Below, one piece after another: positions 1 to 7,370 of a stretch of DNA of 25,835 nucleotides. The stretch comes from an uncultured Oscillibacter sp. GTDB lineage: Bacteria; Bacillota; Clostridia; Oscillospirales; Oscillospiraceae. Below the pieces are notes generated by a model. It searched no databases, had not been told where the DNA came from, and saw only the letters and a list, made by a program, of their open reading frames with translations. Where the stretch lies: the NCBI GenBank assembly GCA_910585165.1, contig CAJUBX010000025.1, forward strand, positions 1 through 25,835. The letters are read 5' to 3'. The stretch's first letter is position 1, and each line of letters begins with the position of its first letter. A program made the translations under genes and the position numbers.

Positions 1-270
1 GTGGAGCAGGGCCAGCTGACGGGCACCGTCACCAACGTCACCTTCAAGGGGATGCAGTACGATATCATTGTGGATTTCCGGGGCTTCAAGTGGCTGATTC
101 AGACCACGGACCACTCCCCCGTGGGGGCCCGCATCGGCATCAAAATTGACCCTGACGGCATCCACGTCATGAAGAAAAGCCGGTACTCCGGCCTGTACGG
201 CGACTACTCCTCTTTCTCCGACGAGTACGACGAGCTGGACGCGGCGGAGGAGGGCGGAGATGAAGCCTAA
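1..270 (+). CDS. potA: Spermidine/putrescine ABC transporter ATP-binding protein, C-terminal part (PotA)
   Basis: Only the last 89 codons are inside the window, so the true start and the nucleotide-binding domain lie upstream. The visible part is a TOBE-like beta domain (for example GQLTGTVTNVTFKGMQYD and PVGARIGIKIDP), followed by an acidic tail (DEYDELDAAEEGGDEA). In this family the C-terminal TOBE domain follows the ABC ATPase and has a regulatory role. The identification rests largely on the next two genes: potB starts 11 nt before the potA stop, and potCD follows. The ATPase would power polyamine uptake on the cytoplasmic face. No catalytic motif is visible here, so another ABC importer of the same family cannot be ruled out from this fragment alone. 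Confidence 0.85.
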   Translation: MEQGQLTGTVTNVTFKGMQYDIIVDFRGFKWLIQTTDHSPVGARIGIKIDPDGIHVMKKSRYSGLYGDYSSFSDEYDELDAAEEGGDEA

Positions 271-1114
271 GCTCTCCCGGTTCGCCATCCCGTATGTGAT
301 CTGGATGGCCCTGTTTGTAGTGGCCCCCATCGTGCTGGTGGTGGTCTACGCCTTTTCCGGCGGCGCAGGCGGCTTCACCCTGGAGAACTTCTCCCGGATG
401 GAGACCTATGCCGTGGTGTTCGGACGGTCCTTCAAGCTGGCCCTTATCGCCACCTTCATCTGCCTGCTCATCGGCTATCCGGTGAGCTATGCGATGAGCC
501 GGGAGGGGGAGAAATTCCAGCGGGCGGCCATGGTGCTGATCATGCTGCCCATGTGGATCAACTTCCTCCTGCGGACCTATTCCTGGATGTCTATCCTGGA
601 GAACAACGGGCTTTTGAACCAGCTTTTTCAAAGGATTGGGCTCATCAGCCTGTACAACAGCGTTTTCGGAACGGACCTTAAGTTCTTTCCCATGATGAAC
701 ACCCAGGGGGCGGTGGTGCTGGGCATGGTGTACAATTACCTGCCCTTCATGATCCTGCCCATCTACTCCGTCATTTTGAAGCTGGACGGCTCTTTGGTGG
801 AGGCCGCCCGGGACCTGGGGGCGGACAGCCTCAGCGTCTTCCGCCGGGTCATTCTGCCTCTGAGCCTGCCGGGAGTCCTCTCCGGCATCACCATGGTCTT
901 CGTCCCCTCCGTCTCCACCTTCGCCATCAGCAAGATGCTGGGCGGCGGCACGGAGCTTCTGCTGGGGGACCTGATTGAGCAGCAGTTCCTGGGCGGGGCC
1001 TATAATCCCCAGCTGGGAGCCGCCATCTCCCTGGTGATGATGGTCATCGTCGTCGTCTGCATGGTGGTTATGAACCGCTTCGGCGAAGGCGAGGAACAGG
1101 CGGTGATCTTGTGA
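260..1114 (+). CDS. potB: Spermidine/putrescine ABC transporter permease PotB
   Basis: A 284-residue integral membrane permease of the usual PotB length. Hydrophobic helices are seen near residues 10-31, 60-78, 88-105, 150-171, 200-222 and 250-272. The cytoplasmic EAA loop that docks on the ATPase is clear at about 181-209 (EAARDLGADSLSVFRRVILP). It forms one half of the membrane channel that imports spermidine or putrescine. The ATG at 260 overlaps the potA stop by 11 nt, and its own stop overlaps the GTG of the next gene (GTGA), so the genes are translationally coupled. Substrate specificity is inferred from the family and from the PotD domain downstream. Confidence 0.93.
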   Translation: MKPKLSRFAIPYVIWMALFVVAPIVLVVVYAFSGGAGGFTLENFSRMETYAVVFGRSFKLALIATFICLLIGYPVSYAMSREGEKFQRAAMVLIMLPMWINFLLRTYSWMSILENNGLLNQLFQRIGLISLYNSVFGTDLKFFPMMNTQGAVVLGMVYNYLPFMILPIYSVILKLDGSLVEAARDLGADSLSVFRRVILPLSLPGVLSGITMVFVPSVSTFAISKMLGGGTELLLGDLIEQQFLGGAYNPQLGAAISLVMMVIVVVCMVVMNRFGEGEEQAVIL

Positions 1115-3096
1115 AAAGACGGACCCGCCTGGGCAGCCGGGCCCTTATGGCCCTGGTCTTCCTGTTTCTCTACGCGCCCATCCTCCTGCTGATTGTCTTC
1201 TCTTTCAATAAGGGCAACAGCAACATCGTCTGGACGGGCTTCTCCCTGGACTGGTACAAATCCCTGTTCCAGAACCGGCTCATTATGCGCAGCGTCTACA
1301 CTACGCTGCTGGTCTCCCTGCTGGCCACGGCCATCGCCACCGTGGCGGGAACCTTCGCCGCCATCGGCTTTTACAGCCTCCGGCGGCGCTCCCGGACGGT
1401 GCTGAACACGGTGAACAGCATTCCCATGATGAACGCCGACATTGTCACCGGCGTCGCCATGTGCCTGTCCTTTGTGGCCTTTTTCGCCTTTTGGGGAAAT
1501 TTCTCCGTCTGGTTCAACGGCATCCAGAGCGTGGTGGTCCTGCCGGAGCGGCTGACCCTGGGCTTCGGCACGCTGCTGATCGCCCACGTCACCTTCAACA
1601 TCCCCTATGTCATCCTGTCGGTAGGCCCCAAGCTCCGGCAGATGGACAAAAACCTGGTGGACGCGGCCCAGGACCTGGGCTGCACCTGGATGCAGGCGTT
1701 CTGGAAGGTGATTCTGCCGGAGATCAAGCCCGGAATCGCCTCCGGGGCCCTGACGGCCTTCACCATGAGCGTGGACGACTTCATCATCAGCTACTTCACC
1801 GCCGGGTCCTCCAGTTCCACCCTGGCCATGACCATATACGGCATGACGAAAAAGCGGGTCACGCCGGAGATCAACGCCGTGTCCACCCTGCTGTTTGTGA
1901 CGGTGCTGGTTCTGCTGGTCATTGTCAACCTCCGCTCGGACCGCCCCCGGGAGGAGCGCCGTTCCAGCCCCGTCTCCCAGCGCCTTGTCCGCTTCCTGGA
2001 CTCTCCCAGGGGGAAATGGGTCAGCCGGGGAACCGCAGGGGCGCTGACCGCCGCCTTCCTCGTCACGGTGGTCCTGCTTACCAGGGCCACCAACGCCCAG
2101 CCGGTGGTGAACGTTTGCAGCTGGGGCGAGTATATCGACGAGGACCTCATCACCCAGTTCGAGGAGGAGACAGGCATCATCGTCAACTACCAGACCGCCG
2201 AGAGCAACGAGGCCCTCTACTCCCTGCTGAAAAGCGGCGCGGGGGATTACGACGTGGTGGTCCCCTCCGACTATATGATTTCCCAGCTCATTGAGGAAGA
2301 CATGCTGGCGGAGCTGGACTATGGCCAAATCCCCAATTACGCCCTGATTTCGGACCGCTTCAAGGGCCTGACCTACGACCCGGAAGAGCGTTATACCGTC
2401 CCCTACGCCTGGGGCACCGTGGGCGTCATCTATAACGAGGCCATGGTGGAAGAGCCCATTACCAGCTGGTCCGCCCTGTTTGACGATCAGTACGCCGGAA
2501 ACGTGCTGATGTTCCGCAACTCCCGGGACGCCATGGCCACCGCCCTGAGCTATCTGGGCTACTCCCTGAACACCACCGACGAGGCGGAGCTCCGGGAGGC
2601 GTTCCTTCTCCTCAAGGACGCCAAGAGCCGGGGGGTCTACCAGTCCTTCGTCATGGACGAGATTTTCCAGAAGCTGGAGGGCGGCAACGCCGCCGTGGGC
2701 GTGTACTATGCAGGAGACTACCTCACCATGCTGGAGAACAACGGGGATTTGCGCTTCGTGGTTCCGCAGGAGGGCTCCAACTGGTTTATGGACGCCATGT
2801 GCGTACTGAAAAACGCCCCCCACTATGAGGAGGCCATGGCCTGGATTAACTTCATCGCCTCCACGGAGGCGAATCTCAAGAACATGGACTACATCTGGTA
2901 CGCCTCTCCCAACCGGGAGGCATTGGAGCAGTACCCCGCCTATTACGAGGAGCTGTACGGCGAGGCGCTGGACCGGGAGACCTACGATATCATGGCCGCC
3001 CCCCAGGAGGTATTGGACCGCTGCGAGGCGTACCTGGTCCTTCCCCCGGAAACCCGGAAGCTGTATAACGACCTTTGGACGGAATTGGGCATTTAA
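1111..3096 (+). CDS. potCD: Fused polyamine transporter permease and substrate-binding protein (PotC-PotD)
   Basis: One 661-residue reading frame joins two normally separate proteins. Residues 1 to about 275 are PotC: six hydrophobic helices and an EAA loop near 184-206 (DAAQDLGCTWMQAFWKVILP). A basic linker (about 276-305) leads to one more membrane helix at about 308-326. Residues 332-661 are a PotD-like periplasmic-binding-protein fold starting VVNVCSWGEYIDEDLI. The extra helix would place the binding domain outside the cell, tethered next to the channel instead of anchored by a lipid. No stop or frameshift lies at the junction. It starts with GTG overlapping the potB stop. PotCD fusions occur in other Firmicutes, so this is probably a genuine architecture. 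Confidence 0.93.
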   Translation: MKRRTRLGSRALMALVFLFLYAPILLLIVFSFNKGNSNIVWTGFSLDWYKSLFQNRLIMRSVYTTLLVSLLATAIATVAGTFAAIGFYSLRRRSRTVLNTVNSIPMMNADIVTGVAMCLSFVAFFAFWGNFSVWFNGIQSVVVLPERLTLGFGTLLIAHVTFNIPYVILSVGPKLRQMDKNLVDAAQDLGCTWMQAFWKVILPEIKPGIASGALTAFTMSVDDFIISYFTAGSSSSTLAMTIYGMTKKRVTPEINAVSTLLFVTVLVLLVIVNLRSDRPREERRSSPVSQRLVRFLDSPRGKWVSRGTAGALTAAFLVTVVLLTRATNAQPVVNVCSWGEYIDEDLITQFEEETGIIVNYQTAESNEALYSLLKSGAGDYDVVVPSDYMISQLIEEDMLAELDYGQIPNYALISDRFKGLTYDPEERYTVPYAWGTVGVIYNEAMVEEPITSWSALFDDQYAGNVLMFRNSRDAMATALSYLGYSLNTTDEAELREAFLLLKDAKSRGVYQSFVMDEIFQKLEGGNAAVGVYYAGDYLTMLENNGDLRFVVPQEGSNWFMDAMCVLKNAPHYEEAMAWINFIASTEANLKNMDYIWYASPNREALEQYPAYYEELYGEALDRETYDIMAAPQEVLDRCEAYLVLPPETRKLYNDLWTELGI

Positions 3097-3107
3097 GGAG
3101 GCTTTTT

Positions 3108-3503
3108 ATGATTTTAATCGGAACGAAATGCCGGCTGGAGCAGACTGTCACCCCGGAGCTCACCGCCGAGTTTATCGGCTCCGGCGCCCTTCCGGTGTTC
3201 GGCACGCCCTTTATGGCCGCCATGATGGAAAACGCCGCGCAGACGTGCCTCCAATCCTTCCTGGAGGAGGGACAGGGCAGCGTGGGCACCCGGCTGGACA
3301 TCCGCCACGACGCCCCCACCCCTGTGGGAATGAAGGTCTTCGCCGAGGCGGAGATCACCGCCGTCTCGGAGAACGGCCGGATGGTGGAGTTCCAGGTCTC
3401 CGCCTGGGACGAAAAAGGCCCCATCGGAACGGGAACCCACACCCGGGCTATCATCGGAAACGAACGGTTCCTGGCAAAGTGCCGCGCCAAGCTGGAACCG
3501 TGA
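3108..3503 (+). CDS. Hotdog-fold thioesterase, FlK family-like
   Basis: A 131-residue protein. The ATG at 3108 is chosen because TAAGGAGG at 3094-3101, overlapping the potCD stop, is an ideal ribosome binding site; an in-frame start 33 nt upstream lies inside potCD. The length fits a single hotdog domain. Thr33, Glu41 and His67 (in FGTPFMAAMMENA and RLDIRHDAP) have the same spacing as the Thr42/Glu50/His76 catalytic residues of fluoroacetyl-CoA thioesterase FlK. It therefore probably hydrolyses a small acyl-CoA in the cytoplasm; true fluoroacetyl-CoA activity is not implied. It sits 11 nt behind the polyamine transporter genes and before their terminator, so it is likely cotranscribed. A link to acetylated polyamines is speculation. 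Confidence 0.8.
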   Translation: MILIGTKCRLEQTVTPELTAEFIGSGALPVFGTPFMAAMMENAAQTCLQSFLEEGQGSVGTRLDIRHDAPTPVGMKVFAEAEITAVSENGRMVEFQVSAWDEKGPIGTGTHTRAIIGNERFLAKCRAKLEP

Positions 3504-3543
3504 AGCCCGGAACCGGTCTCATCTTCCCGTTTTTTAAAAATCT

Positions 3544-3576
3544 GAGGCCCGGAGGAATTCCTCCGGGCCTCTTTTT
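3544..3576. terminator. Bidirectional rho-independent terminator
   Basis: A perfect 28-bp palindrome (GAGGCCCGGAGGAA and its exact complement, 3544-3571) is followed on the plus strand by TTTTT (3572-3576). On its other side lies AAAAATCT, which gives a T-rich tract for transcripts from the minus strand. It lies between the convergent thioesterase and ferritin genes and can end both transcripts. Confidence 0.9.
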
Positions 3577-3596
3577 GTCTTTTCAGCGGCGGGAAC

Positions 3597-4109
3597 TCAC
3601 AGCACCAGGGACGGGGCGCTGTAGGTACGGCCCGCCAGCTCGCTGTTGAGCATATACAGGCTCTTGGGATCGGAGCCGAACAGCTCCATCTTGGAGATGA
3701 GGTCGTTGGCGTTATCCTCCTCCTCGCCCTGCTCCTTGACGAACCAGTCCAGGAACTGCATGGTGCGGAAGTCCTTCTCCTCATAGGCTGCGGCGTAAAT
3801 GGTGTTGATCAGGCCCGTAACATAGAGCTCGTGCTCCAGTCCCGCCTGCAGCACAGCCATGTCGCTGTCCAGCACCTTGTCCGGCTGGGCAATGGCCCCC
3901 AACGTGACCTTGGCGTTGTTGTTGTGGAGATACTGGTAGAACAGCATGGCGTGGTCCCGCTCCTCCTGGGCCTGAATCTTGTACCAGTTGGCGAAACCGT
4001 CCAGGCCCCGGGCCTCAAAATAGTTGGAGAAGTCCAGGTACAGGTAGGCGGAGTAAAACTCCTTATTGACCTGTTCATTCAGCAAGGCGGCAACTTTTTC
4101 ACTCAGCAT
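3597..4109 (-). CDS. ftnA: Bacterial non-heme ferritin
   Basis: A 170-residue protein of normal ferritin length, all helical. The ferroxidase residues of E. coli FtnA are present at identical numbers: Glu17, Glu50, His53, Glu94, Gln127 and Glu130, seen in NKEFYS, AQEERDHAM, LEHELY and KEQGEEED. The family assembles into a 24-subunit cytoplasmic shell that oxidises ferrous iron and stores it as a ferric mineral. The ATG at 4109 is preceded by GAAGGGAG. The gene stands alone, with its own promoter and a terminator shared with the gene on the other strand. No heme-binding or Dps features are apparent. Confidence 0.95.
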   Translation of the reverse strand: MLSEKVAALLNEQVNKEFYSAYLYLDFSNYFEARGLDGFANWYKIQAQEERDHAMLFYQYLHNNNAKVTLGAIAQPDKVLDSDMAVLQAGLEHELYVTGLINTIYAAAYEEKDFRTMQFLDWFVKEQGEEEDNANDLISKMELFGSDPKSLYMLNSELAGRTYSAPSLVL

Positions 4110-4145
4110 ATTATAAGCTCCCTTCTTTTTGTTTAGAACCTAATC

Positions 4146-4174
4146 ATTATATACCTTTCTGCGGGAAAAGTCTA
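4146..4174 (-). promoter_or_regulatory. Ferritin promoter (sigma-A type)
   Basis: Read on the minus strand, TAGACT (4174-4169), a 17-nt spacer and a perfect TATAAT (4151-4146) lie 36 nt upstream of the ferritin ATG. I see no clear Fur or PerR box within it. Confidence 0.65.
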
Positions 4175-4226
4175 TTGCAAAAGCGACAAAAATTTTTTTG
4201 TTTTATTGGAAGCAGCTGGCAAAGTG

Positions 4227-5687
4227 TCAGTTCCTCCAGAATAGCAAGGCGTAGGTCCGCAGGTCCGCCGCCCGGACCAGCCAGCCCAGAACCGGCGCCG
4301 CCTCCAGCGCGTCCGCCAGCGCCGGGAATATGTTCAGCACAATCAGCAGCGCCAGCGCTGCCAAAATTGCCAGGGCCGCCCAGTTCGGGCCCGGCTTTTC
4401 CGCGGGTTCCTCATGATCGGAAGGCGGTATCAGCGCCGCCCGAAGCAAAAAGCGCCCCTGGTCCCACTGGCAGCGGAAGATGCCGCCGTATTTATCCGCC
4501 ACCCGCTTCACGCTATGGAGCCCCAGGCCGTGTCCCTCCCGCTTGGGCACGTCCGGCAAGCCGTCCGGCCCGAAAAACACCTGCTCCGTACAGGAATTCT
4601 CCACAGCGATCAACAGCCGCCGGTTCTCTGTCAGCTCCACCTTCAGGCTGATCCGCCGCTGCCCCTCGGCTTCTTTCTGACAGGCATGGACGGCGTTCTC
4701 CAGGGCGTTGGCGAGTATCACGCAGAGGTCTGTCTCCTCAAAAGGCATTTTTTCCGGCACCCGGAGGTCCGTTTCCACTGTGCAGCCCGCGTTGACAGCC
4801 TGGACGATATAGGCTGTCAGCACCGCATTGACGGCGGGGTTGGCGCAGCGGGCAGGCTCCGTCAGCTCCTCCAGCCCGCCGCTGAGAGACCGGATATAAT
4901 GCAGAGCGCCCTCGTAATCCTTCTGCTGGATCAGTCCCTCCGCCGCCGCCAGGTGGTGGCGCATATCGTGGCGGTAGATGCGTCCTACTTCCATCTTCTG
5001 GCGGAGCGCATCGTAATCCTGCCGCTGGACCTCCATCATCCGAACATTTTCATAGTTCCGCATCTGCTGCCAGAGGGAGAGGAGAATTGCAAAGTAGGTC
5101 ATGGGCATCAGAAGCATCACAAGGCCAAGCCGCAGCATTCCCGCCGCATCGGGCAGCGGCGCGTCCACCGGCGCCGCAGTGGCCATAATCAGCAGATAGT
5201 AGGTCAGCCCCACCACCGTAAACAGCCACCAGCCCCGGTCCAGTTCCCTTTGAAGCCCCCGGTAGGGCTGGCGTATATACCGCCAGATGATGTATTCCGC
5301 CAGCGGAAACAGGACCAGGCGGCTGATAAGCAGCACCACATACCCGCCTCCCGCCAGCCGGTCCAGCAGGTTCGTCACCTGCAGCAGCCAGAAGCAGACG
5401 GTGTCCGACAGGCAGAACAGGAAAAAGAACCGCCCGTCCCGGTACTCGGAAAGCAGAAAGAACAGCGCCATGGAAGGCAGGGTGCAGGTGAAAAACGCAA
5501 TGCTCATAATGATGCCCGGGCCTTGCCAAAGCATGGCCAGCACATTGACGCACAGCAGCGTCCCCACTCCGGCAAAGCTGAGGACCACCGTCGTCCGCCA
5601 GGAAAAGCGCGGCTCAAAGAAAAGCAAAAACACAAACACCACATGGAGCATCGACCACAGGAAGGAAATGTCCCGCAAAACCGTCAC
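4227..5687 (-). CDS. GHKL sensor histidine kinase (AgrC-like) with C-terminal membrane segment
   Basis: A 486-residue kinase. I choose GTG at 5687 because it overlaps the stop of the upstream regulator (GTGA) and has GGAGG about 9 nt before it; an ATG 42 nt further up has weaker support. The first roughly 205 residues hold about six membrane helices. A dimerisation/phosphoacceptor segment follows, with RHDMRHHL at about 237-244. The GHKL ATPase domain shows an N-box NALENAVHAC (about 325) and a G-box REGHGLGLHSVKR (about 385). This is the AgrC/NatK class that pairs with LytTR regulators. Unusually, the ATPase domain is followed by a further hydrophobic helix (about 431-455) and a short tail with APVLGWLVRAADLRTY. 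No AgrB or AgrD-like gene is nearby, so the signal is unknown. Confidence 0.9.
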   Translation of the reverse strand: MTVLRDISFLWSMLHVVFVFLLFFEPRFSWRTTVVLSFAGVGTLLCVNVLAMLWQGPGIIMSIAFFTCTLPSMALFFLLSEYRDGRFFFLFCLSDTVCFWLLQVTNLLDRLAGGGYVVLLISRLVLFPLAEYIIWRYIRQPYRGLQRELDRGWWLFTVVGLTYYLLIMATAAPVDAPLPDAAGMLRLGLVMLLMPMTYFAILLSLWQQMRNYENVRMMEVQRQDYDALRQKMEVGRIYRHDMRHHLAAAEGLIQQKDYEGALHYIRSLSGGLEELTEPARCANPAVNAVLTAYIVQAVNAGCTVETDLRVPEKMPFEETDLCVILANALENAVHACQKEAEGQRRISLKVELTENRRLLIAVENSCTEQVFFGPDGLPDVPKREGHGLGLHSVKRVADKYGGIFRCQWDQGRFLLRAALIPPSDHEEPAEKPGPNWAALAILAALALLIVLNIFPALADALEAAPVLGWLVRAADLRTYALLFWRN

Positions 5688-6433
5688 AGCGCCTCGCCTC
5701 CCGTCCCCTCCAGCCAATAATCGCTCCACCGCCGCTTCGCCTGGGCGGCCAGCCCCCGGGCCAAGGGAACCCTGGCTCCGCCGTCCATGCGGAGAGCGCC
5801 CTTCTCCACGGCGGCGACATAAAACAGGTTCACCACAAAGCTGGCTCCGCAGAGGAAAAACCGCCGGTCCGCCAGCAAGGGCCCCGTCTCCTCCTGGAAA
5901 GGACTGCGCACCGTCACGCTCTCCAGGTAAGTCCCGTCTGCCAGGTGGTAACGCACAGCCCGGCCCGCCAGCTCGGCATAGACGATCTCGTCCAGCCGCA
6001 GCCGCTCCAGCCCGTCCTTCGTCCGCACGGCGATGCAGGCGGCCCGCCGCTTTTCCAGGGCCGCCGCGGCCTGGTCCAGCACACGAAAGAGCCTGTCCGG
6101 CTCCGCCGGCTTCATAAGGTAGTAAAAGGCCCGGGCCGCGTAGGAGTCCACGGCATACTCCGGGGAGATCGTCAGGTAGATGATAACGCCGCCGCTGTAG
6201 AGCTCCCGCAGCCGCACGCCCACGTCAATGCCGCTGAGGCCCGGCATCACCACATCCAGCACATACAGGTCAAACCCGCCGCACCTCTCCGCCGCAGCCA
6301 GCAATTCCTGGCCGGAGGAAAAAACCGACAGCTTCAGCGCCAAGGCGGGCCGGGCCTCCGCGTACTCCCGAAGCAAACCGCCAATGGCCTCCCGCTGCTC
6401 CGCCTCGTCGTCGCAGAGCGCCAGCTTGATCAT
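5684..6433 (-). CDS. LytTR family response regulator (AgrA-like)
   Basis: A 249-residue protein. The N-terminal receiver domain (about 1-125) has the acidic pair Asp8-Asp9 (LCDDE), phosphoacceptor Asp60 (YVLDVVMPG), a Thr in YLTIS and Lys108 in MKPAEP. The C-terminal half (about 140-240) is a LytTR DNA-binding domain (RLDEIVYAELAGRAVRYHL, RRFFLCGASFVVNLFYV). After phosphorylation by the cotranscribed kinase it should bind promoter direct repeats. The ATG is preceded by a purine-rich GGGGGAGAGAGGG site. It is the first gene of the pair, with the kinase start overlapping its stop. Target genes cannot be named; the neighbouring ferritin and the pair's own promoter are possible. Confidence 0.92.
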   Translation of the reverse strand: MIKLALCDDEAEQREAIGGLLREYAEARPALALKLSVFSSGQELLAAAERCGGFDLYVLDVVMPGLSGIDVGVRLRELYSGGVIIYLTISPEYAVDSYAARAFYYLMKPAEPDRLFRVLDQAAAALEKRRAACIAVRTKDGLERLRLDEIVYAELAGRAVRYHLADGTYLESVTVRSPFQEETGPLLADRRFFLCGASFVVNLFYVAAVEKGALRMDGGARVPLARGLAAQAKRRWSDYWLEGTGGEAL

Positions 6434-6521
6434 AAGCCCTCTCTCCCCCTGTGCAAATTCCGCGCAAAATCAAACCAAATTTACGCAAAGCATCAAATAC
6501 CCGATTTTTCCTGCTATACTG

Positions 6522-6551
6522 ACCATAGCACGCCCCCGCCGAATTTGTCAA
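6522..6551 (-). promoter_or_regulatory. Candidate promoter of the two-component system genes
   Basis: On the minus strand, a consensus TTGACA (6551-6546), an 18-nt spacer and TATGGT (6527-6522) lie about 90 nt upstream of the response regulator ATG. The -35 element is perfect; the -10 is moderate. Another AT-rich stretch (TATTTGAT) lies closer to the gene. I did not find convincing LytTR direct repeats. Confidence 0.45.
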
Positions 6552-6665
6552 GATGTCCCAGGGGGAATTCCCAATAAACGGCCGTGCCGGGCTTTCCGCG
6601 CGGCATGCTCCCCGGATTAAAACCGTTCTTTCCAACCGCTGATTTTTGAGAAAGGCAGGCCGCAG

Positions 6666-6905
6666 ATGGAAGCAGGAACCCACGCCCAGCACCTGGGAGA
6701 AGCCGCAAAATCCCGTTTCCTCCGCAAACCCATGACCGGACGCAGCGTATGGCCGTCCCAGCGCTGCCCCGCCTTTGCCCCGCGGACCGTGGGCCTGGGC
6801 TGCCGCAGCGGCTGCTGGTTCTGCCGGTACGCCAATTTTCACCTTCGGGAACCAAATTCCCTGGACGTGGGGGTCTGCTGCTGGCCGGAGTTTCAATCCG
6901 ACTAA
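6666..6905 (+). CDS. Small cysteine-rich protein of unknown function
   Basis: A 79-residue ORF. I do not recognise a named family. Its codons end mostly in G or C like the surrounding genes, and its C-terminal half is cysteine- and tryptophan-rich: GLGCRSGCWFCRYANFHL at about 43-60 contains a CX3CX2C arrangement, and VCCWP follows near 69-73, with another Cys at 33. Such spacing suits zinc or iron binding in a small domain. The start is uncertain: only a weak AAAGGCAGG precedes the ATG. The stop codon directly abuts the stop of the XRE gene on the other strand, with no gap. It could be a regulatory partner or a stand-alone conserved small protein; ORFs also exist on the opposite strand, so coding status needs support. 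Confidence 0.5.
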   Translation: MEAGTHAQHLGEAAKSRFLRKPMTGRSVWPSQRCPAFAPRTVGLGCRSGCWFCRYANFHLREPNSLDVGVCCWPEFQSD

Positions 6906-7253
6906 TCATTTGTCAATCCGCACCCGCCGAAGGTTCTCCTTCAGCGTACGGATGGTCTCCGTAATGATTTTCAGCTCCTGGTGGGTGCAGTCCGACAGGA
7001 TGTGGGCCGCCTCCGTCTCAAAGACGGACCGGGAGGCGGTCAGGCTGTCGCACAGAAGCTGGTCCACCGTCACGTCCAGGGCGTTGGCTACGCTGACCAG
7101 GGTGGGAAGGCTGAGCTTTGTGGCTCCCCGCTCGATATGAGAGATGTTGGACGGTTCCTGGCCGGACATCTCCGCCAGCGTCTGCTGGGTCAGCCCCCGC
7201 TCCTTCCGCAGGCGGCGGATGCGTACGCCGATAGCCTGGTAATCAAGCTCCAT
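6906..7253 (-). CDS. XRE family helix-turn-helix regulator, candidate repressor of the pilus operon
   Basis: A 115-residue DNA-binding protein. The ATG at 7253 is preferred over one 42 nt upstream because GAGAGGAGGG lies just before it. Residues about 8-62 form a classic Cro/C1-type domain: IGVRIRRLRKERGLTQQTLA, then MSGQEPSNISHIERGATKLS and LVSVANALDVTVDQLL. The remaining roughly 45 residues (ETEAAHILSDCTHQELKIITE) are probably a dimerisation or sensing helix pair. The gene is transcribed away from the type IV pilus operon, and the shared 159-bp gap carries two identical palindromes over both promoters. I infer that it binds these, regulating itself and the operon, but binding is not shown by the sequence alone. 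Confidence 0.88.
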   Translation of the reverse strand: MELDYQAIGVRIRRLRKERGLTQQTLAEMSGQEPSNISHIERGATKLSLPTLVSVANALDVTVDQLLCDSLTASRSVFETEAAHILSDCTHQELKIITETIRTLKENLRRVRIDK

Positions 7254-7313
7254 AAACGCCCTCCTCTCAAAGCTGTTTCCAGTAAATTCCTTCAAATTTT
7301 TTTCAGTAAAGTT

Positions 7314-7341
7314 ATTGTATATCCGATTCGGATATGTTAAA
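7314..7341 (-). promoter_or_regulatory. Promoter of the XRE regulator gene
   Basis: On the minus strand, TTTAAC (7341-7336), a 16-nt spacer and TACAAT (7319-7314) precede the regulator gene. The spacer is almost exactly the first palindrome, so a protein bound there would block RNA polymerase. Confidence 0.5.
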
Positions 7342-7343
7342 AT
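7315..7343 (+). promoter_or_regulatory. Promoter of the type IV pilus operon
   Basis: TTGTAT (7315-7320), a 17-nt spacer and TAAAAT (7338-7343) lie about 70 nt upstream of the giant prepilin ATG. The -35 and spacer coincide with the first palindrome, and the -10 lies in the 11-nt gap between the two palindromes, so transcription should begin inside or just before the second palindrome. Confidence 0.55.
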
Positions 7344-7370
7344 GCTTTACATATCCGAATCGGATATACA
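7316..7370. repeat. Paired palindromic operators in a 22-bp inverted repeat
   Basis: Arm one (7316-7337) and arm two (7349-7370) are perfect 22-nt reverse complements separated by 11 nt. Each contains a 17-bp palindrome symmetric about one central base, ATATCCGATTCGGATAT (7319-7335) and its complement (7351-7367). Centres are 32 bp apart, about three helical turns, so two dimers could sit on the same face of the DNA. The position over divergent promoters argues for operators rather than a terminator; there is no T-tract. Confidence 0.75.

Noticed and set aside
1000..2823. 607-codon minus-strand open frame opposite potB/potCD
   Set aside because: High-GC antisense shadow: low-complexity His/Gly/Gln-rich translation, no domain, and the plus strand encodes clear transporter proteins.
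4180..4226. Terminator after the sensor kinase
   Set aside because: Only an A/T run (AAAAATTTTTTTG) is present without a convincing GC stem; not annotated.
4110..6665. An Agr-type quorum system (agrB/agrD) with the kinase and regulator
   Set aside because: No small peptide gene or AgrB-like membrane protease is visible next to the pair.
6792..6830. CX3CX2C in the small ORF as a radical SAM motif
   Set aside because: The protein is only 79 residues and has no barrel; the spacing alone is not enough, so a metal-binding knuckle is more likely.
7316..7370. The 22-bp inverted repeat as a transcription terminator
   Set aside because: No T-tract on either side, internal palindromes in both arms, and placement between divergent starts favour operators.
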